The position numbers and the translations under genes are program-made. Below, one piece after another: positions 60,903 to 64,000 of a DNA stretch of 64,000 nt; positions within the stretch are counted from its first letter, which is position 1; every line of letters starts with the position of its first letter. A model generated the notes under the pieces. That model was given only the letters and a program-made list of their open reading frames with translations, was not told the origin of the DNA and searched no databases. The stretch lies in assembly GCF_014235185.1 (NCBI RefSeq), contig NZ_CP060131.1, positions 255,501-319,500 on the forward strand. The letters run 5' to 3'. Origin of the DNA: Pseudonocardia petroleophila (GTDB taxonomy: Bacteria; Actinomycetota; Actinomycetes; Mycobacteriales; Pseudonocardiaceae).

Positions 60903-62539
60903 CGCCCGCGGGCGGGGGCCAGCGCGGTGACGGCCTCGCGCAGGTCCCAGTAGGCCTGCAGCTCCGCGGTGACGGGGGTGAGCACGAGCTCGTCGGCGAC
61001 CTCCGCGACGGCGCGGTCGAGCCGCCGCTGCACCGCCGCCCGGCGCCGCCGCGCCCCGACGCCCGCGAGCAGCCGGGCGAGCCCCGCGAGCACGAGCCCG
61101 ACCAGCAGCCCGCCCAGCAGCAGCGCGGTCGGCCACGGCACCGCCCCGATCATCGGCGTCGGGGGTTCGGGCAGGCGCAGCAGCGTGAGCGCGTAGAGCC
61201 CCGCGAGCCACACCCCGCCCGCGACGGCGAGCACCGCGAGCAGCGTCTGCAGCAGCCCGGCCGCGCGCCACCACCGCGGCGGGCGGTCGAGCCCGAGGTC
61301 GGTGGAGGCGACGGCGCGGTCGAGGGCGTCGGGCAGGTCGTCCTCGCGGCTGCGGGCCGCGGCGTGCACCGCGGCGGGCCAGGGGTCCGGCAGGTCGCCG
61401 ACGGCGGCGTCGGACAGGGCGCGCAGGGCGAGGTCGACGCGCGAGCGCTCCACCGCCGAGGCCTCCGGCAGCGACGTGCGCGGGACCGGGGCGTCCGGAT
61501 CGGCGGGCCCGGAGCCGGCGCGGTCGAGGTGCAGGCGGCGCAGCGGGTCCGGGCGCAGGCGGCGGACGTAGCGGGTCCACGGCCAGCCGGTCGCGGCCAC
61601 GGCGCGGTGCACCGACGCGCGCTCGACGGCCGCCCCGACCGCGGGCACCCCCGCCGCGGCGCTCAGCGCGGTGTCGAGGTCGGCGACGGTGCGGTCGTCG
61701 AGCTCGGAGCGGACCGGGCCGCCGACCAGGCCGCCGAGGTCGGTGGCGACGGCGTCGAGGTCGGCCGACACCCGGCGCAGCGCGGCGCGGTGGGCCGCGA
61801 CGGCCCCGGTCAGCACCGCGCGCAGCTCGTCGCGCCCGCCCGGGGCCACCGCCGAGACGCCGAGGACCGGGACGCCGTCGAGCCCGTCGTCGGCGAGGAG
61901 GCGGCGGACGTCGGACAGCGCGGCGGTGACCTGCTCGGGCGGGAGGCGGTCGACCTGGTTGAGCACGACGACCATCACCTCGCCGTGCCGGGCCAGCGGC
62001 CGCAGGTAGCGGTCGTGCACGGCGGCGTCGGCGTACTTCTGGGGGTCGAGGACCCAGACCAGCACGTCGACGAGCGCGACGAGCCGGTCGACCTCCAGGC
62101 GGTGCGCGACGACCGTCGAGTCGTGGTCGGGCAGGTCGAGCAGGACGAGGCCGGGCAGGTCGTCGGAGGCGACGTGGTGGCGGCGCGGGATCTCCAGCCA
62201 GTCCAGCAGCGGGCCCGCGCCGTCGGCCCCCCACACCGCGGCGTGGGCCACGCCGGTGGTGGGGCGGCGGACGCCGACGGTGGAGACGTCGGCCCCGGTG
62301 AGGGCGTTGAACAGCGAGGACTTGCCGCTCCCCGTCGCCCCGGCGAGCGCGACGACGGTGTGCGCCCCCGACAGCCGCAGCCGCTCCCCCGACCGCCGCG
62401 CGAGCCGGCGCGCCGCGTCGAGCCGGGCCTCGTCGACGCGGCCGGTGCCCGCCTCCAGCACGCGGTCGAGCGCGCGCAGCCGGGCGGCGATGCCGGCCTC
62501 GGCCGCGCTGCGCTCCTTCTCCACCCGCGTCGGGCTCAT
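60893..62539 (-). CDS. Dynamin-like/YfjP-type GTPase, membrane-associated
   Basis: 548 residues. G1 GATGSGKSS (about 66-74), G3 DLPDHDS and G4 NQVD are visible. Two hydrophobic helices lie near 430-455 and 470-500, followed by a coiled-coil-like tail (RRRRAAVQRRLDRAVAEVADEL). Actinobacteria often encode such GTPases in pairs. The ATG at 62539 overlaps the stop of the upstream partner (ATGA). The role is probably in membrane or cell-envelope dynamics; not established. Confidence 0.8.
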   Translation of the reverse strand: MSPTRVEKERSAAEAGIAARLRALDRVLEAGTGRVDEARLDAARRLARRSGERLRLSGAHTVVALAGATGSGKSSLFNALTGADVSTVGVRRPTTGVAHAAVWGADGAGPLLDWLEIPRRHHVASDDLPGLVLLDLPDHDSTVVAHRLEVDRLVALVDVLVWVLDPQKYADAAVHDRYLRPLARHGEVMVVVLNQVDRLPPEQVTAALSDVRRLLADDGLDGVPVLGVSAVAPGGRDELRAVLTGAVAAHRAALRRVSADLDAVATDLGGLVGGPVRSELDDRTVADLDTALSAAAGVPAVGAAVERASVHRAVAATGWPWTRYVRRLRPDPLRRLHLDRAGSGPADPDAPVPRTSLPEASAVERSRVDLALRALSDAAVGDLPDPWPAAVHAAARSREDDLPDALDRAVASTDLGLDRPPRWWRAAGLLQTLLAVLAVAGGVWLAGLYALTLLRLPEPPTPMIGAVPWPTALLLGGLLVGLVLAGLARLLAGVGARRRRAAVQRRLDRAVAEVADELVLTPVTAELQAYWDLREAVTALAPARGRRG

Positions 62540-64000
62540 CGCGCACGCTCCACGGCCGCGGCCGCGCGTTCCAGCGCCGCGGCGTCGTCGGGATGGGTGG
62601 CGTGGCGGTGCAGGAGCGCGGCGAAGCGGTCCTCCTCGCGGCCGAGCAGGGCGGCGACGCGGTCGAGCAGGTCGGCCCGGGCCCTGGCGGCCAGTGCGCG
62701 CACGGCCTGGTCGCCGAACACGGCCTCCAGCACCTTCTGCGACAGCACGGTCGTGCCGCCGGCCACGGCGACCTCGATCGGCGGCGCGAGCACCGAGGTC
62801 GTCGCGAACACCGCGATCATCACGACGAGCCCGGTCGCGTTCACGCCGTAGGCGGCCGCGCGGGCGGTGGTGCGGCGGTCGGCGCCCTCGCGGCGGACCA
62901 GGTCGAGCACTGCGCCCTGCCAGTCGCGGACGGTGCGCTCGGCGTCGTCGCGGAAGCCGGGTGAGACGCGGTCGAGCCGCTCGTCGGACGCCTGCAGCAG
63001 CCCGGTGCCCGCGGCCCCCGACCGCCACGACGTCGCAGCGGCCTCCGCCGCGCGCCCGGCCGCGCTGTGCACGAGCAGCGCCACCCCCGACTCCAGCGCG
63101 ACCGTCAGGTCGCCGCCGGGCGCGGGGCGGCCCATGACCGCGGCGGTGAGGCGGTCGCGCCAGTGCCCGACCTTCGTCTGCAGCGTGCGCAGCAGCTCCC
63201 CCGTCCCGACGAACTCCTGCCAGCGGGCCAGCACCTCGCCGCGCAGCAGTGCGCCGTCGCGCATCCCCTCGTCGACCTCCTCGACCGCCGCCGCGTACGC
63301 CGTGCGGACGTCGGCGCGCAGCCGCGACGCCGCGTCGGACTGGGCGCGGGCGTGCTGCGCCAGGCCCGCCGCGCGCGGGCGCAGGCTGTCCAGCGCGCCG
63401 TCGAGGGTGCGGCGGATGACGGCGGCGCGGCCGGCGGCGTCGCGGGCGAGGTCGTCGAACCAGCGCCGGACCGGGGCGACGACGGCGTCCGGCAGCAGGC
63501 CGTCGACCAGCTCGCTCTCCGGGATCACGAACAGCGGCGCGGCGCCGAGGCCGTGCGCGACGAGCATCTCGTGCAGGTGCGCGGCGATCTCCCGCTCGGC
63601 CCCGGGCGGGACGCGGTCGAGCAGGACGGCCAGCGCGGTGCCGCGGGCGGCGGCGGTCTCCAGGACGTCCCACGGCACGGCGTCGGCGTAGCGGGCCGCG
63701 GTGGTGACGAACAGCCAGAGGTCGGCCGCGGCGAGGAGCTGCCCGGCGAGGCGGCGGTTGGCGGCGACGACCGAGTCGATGTCGGGGGCGTCGAGGAACG
63801 CCAGGCCGGGCGCGAGGGCGGTGGACCCGACGAGCTGCAGCGTCGCGTGGTCGGTGCCCGCGCCGGTGGTGCGGGTCAGCTCGGGCAGCACCCGGGTGTC
63901 GGCGAACCAGGCCGTGTCGGACGGGTGGCAGACCAGCACCGGGGAGCGGGTCGTCGGGCGCAGGACCCCGGACGGGGTGACCTGGGCCCGGACCAGGCTG
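62536..64000 (-). CDS. Partner GTPase of the dynamin-like pair (5' end outside window)
   Basis: About 487 codons are present; the frame is open to the window edge, so the N-terminus with the P-loop is missing. LAFLDAPDIDSV is the G3 region and LLDRVP occupies the G4 position with a degenerate motif. A hydrophobic helix pair is seen at AAYGVNATGLVVMIAVFATTSVLAPPIEVAVAGG. Helical tails follow, rich in Ala/Arg. Its ATGA overlap with the downstream GTPase indicates an obligate pair. Confidence 0.75.
   Translation of the reverse strand, partial: SLVRAQVTPSGVLRPTTRSPVLVCHPSDTAWFADTRVLPELTRTTGAGTDHATLQLVGSTALAPGLAFLDAPDIDSVVAANRRLAGQLLAAADLWLFVTTAARYADAVPWDVLETAAARGTALAVLLDRVPPGAEREIAAHLHEMLVAHGLGAAPLFVIPESELVDGLLPDAVVAPVRRWFDDLARDAAGRAAVIRRTLDGALDSLRPRAAGLAQHARAQSDAASRLRADVRTAYAAAVEEVDEGMRDGALLRGEVLARWQEFVGTGELLRTLQTKVGHWRDRLTAAVMGRPAPGGDLTVALESGVALLVHSAAGRAAEAAATSWRSGAAGTGLLQASDERLDRVSPGFRDDAERTVRDWQGAVLDLVRREGADRRTTARAAAYGVNATGLVVMIAVFATTSVLAPPIEVAVAGGTTVLSQKVLEAVFGDQAVRALAARARADLLDRVAALLGREEDRFAALLHRHATHPDDAAALERAAAAVERAR

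Noticed and set aside
1..64000. CRISPR arrays, rRNA genes, prophage structural genes
   Set aside because: No regularly spaced direct repeats, rRNA-like sequence or phage morphogenesis genes were seen.

Overview
The window is very GC-rich actinobacterial DNA. GC-biased third codon positions, GTG starts and long shadow reading frames on the opposite strand all fit this. The gene set and protein style suggest Pseudonocardiaceae, most likely Pseudonocardia or a close relative; that name is inference, not something read from a marker gene. The first ~57 kb looks like an accessory redox and stress island. The last ~7 kb looks like ordinary chromosome.

Layout. 0-9.4 kb: the end of a copper-chaperone-like gene, a YflT-type stress protein, a membrane-anchored sulfite-oxidase-type Mo enzyme, a small anchored protein, a three-gene SPW/membrane/MMPL operon, and a divergent pair of ion transporters (CaCA exchanger and NhaP-type antiporter). 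9.7-12.7 kb: an MFS transporter with a very long coiled-coil and repeat tail, and a small Cys-rich protein. 12.7-23.4 kb: ten minus-strand genes, eight of whose nine junctions overlap and one has a 3-bp gap: TPP enzyme, enolase-superfamily enzyme, SDR, two membrane proteins, gluconate-dehydrogenase subunit 3, GMC oxidoreductase, b561-Mo oxidoreductase fusion, GH15 and a small protein. This reads as one sugar or sugar-acid oxidation unit feeding electrons into the membrane. 23.5-30.2 kb: CBS protein, MarR regulator, broken APC permease, DUF2254 protein, and a second, decaying copy of the stress-protein/Mo-enzyme locus that still carries its fasciclin lipoprotein. 30.4-43.5 kb: a bis-MGD Mo enzyme that lacks the usual Fe-S cysteines, a partner protein, DUF2252, a DMT transporter, a formate dehydrogenase operon whose catalytic subunit reads an in-frame UGA as selenocysteine with an E. 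coli-like SECIS hairpin, and a class A PBP. 43.8-55.6 kb: two zones of gene fragments (YrhK, PCuAC, P-type ATPase-hemerythrin, Acg nitroreductase, DosR-like regulator, NDP-forming acyl-CoA synthetase, DUF433) around an intact MprF-like/esterase pair and an intact MgtA-like ATPase. 55.58-56.90 kb: an IS3-family element. About 57.1 kb: a tRNA 3'-end-like segment that may mark the island edge. 57.3-64 kb: lipase, SLOG protein, acyl-CoA ligase with TetR regulator, and two dynamin-like GTPases, the second running off the window.

The unifying observation is a short palindrome, CGCAA-N3-TTGCG. It occurs perfectly three times and with one or two mismatches in at least six further places. All of these lie in intergenic promoter regions upstream of island genes (stress protein, ion transporters, MarR gene, DUF2254, formate dehydrogenase, PBP, DUF2252/DMT, Mo enzyme), and none was seen in the 57-64 kb segment. 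I propose that it is the operator of an undescribed stress or redox regulon, with the MarR gene at 24.1-24.6 kb (a perfect site in its own promoter) as one candidate regulator. All boundaries and functions were read by eye without database searches.
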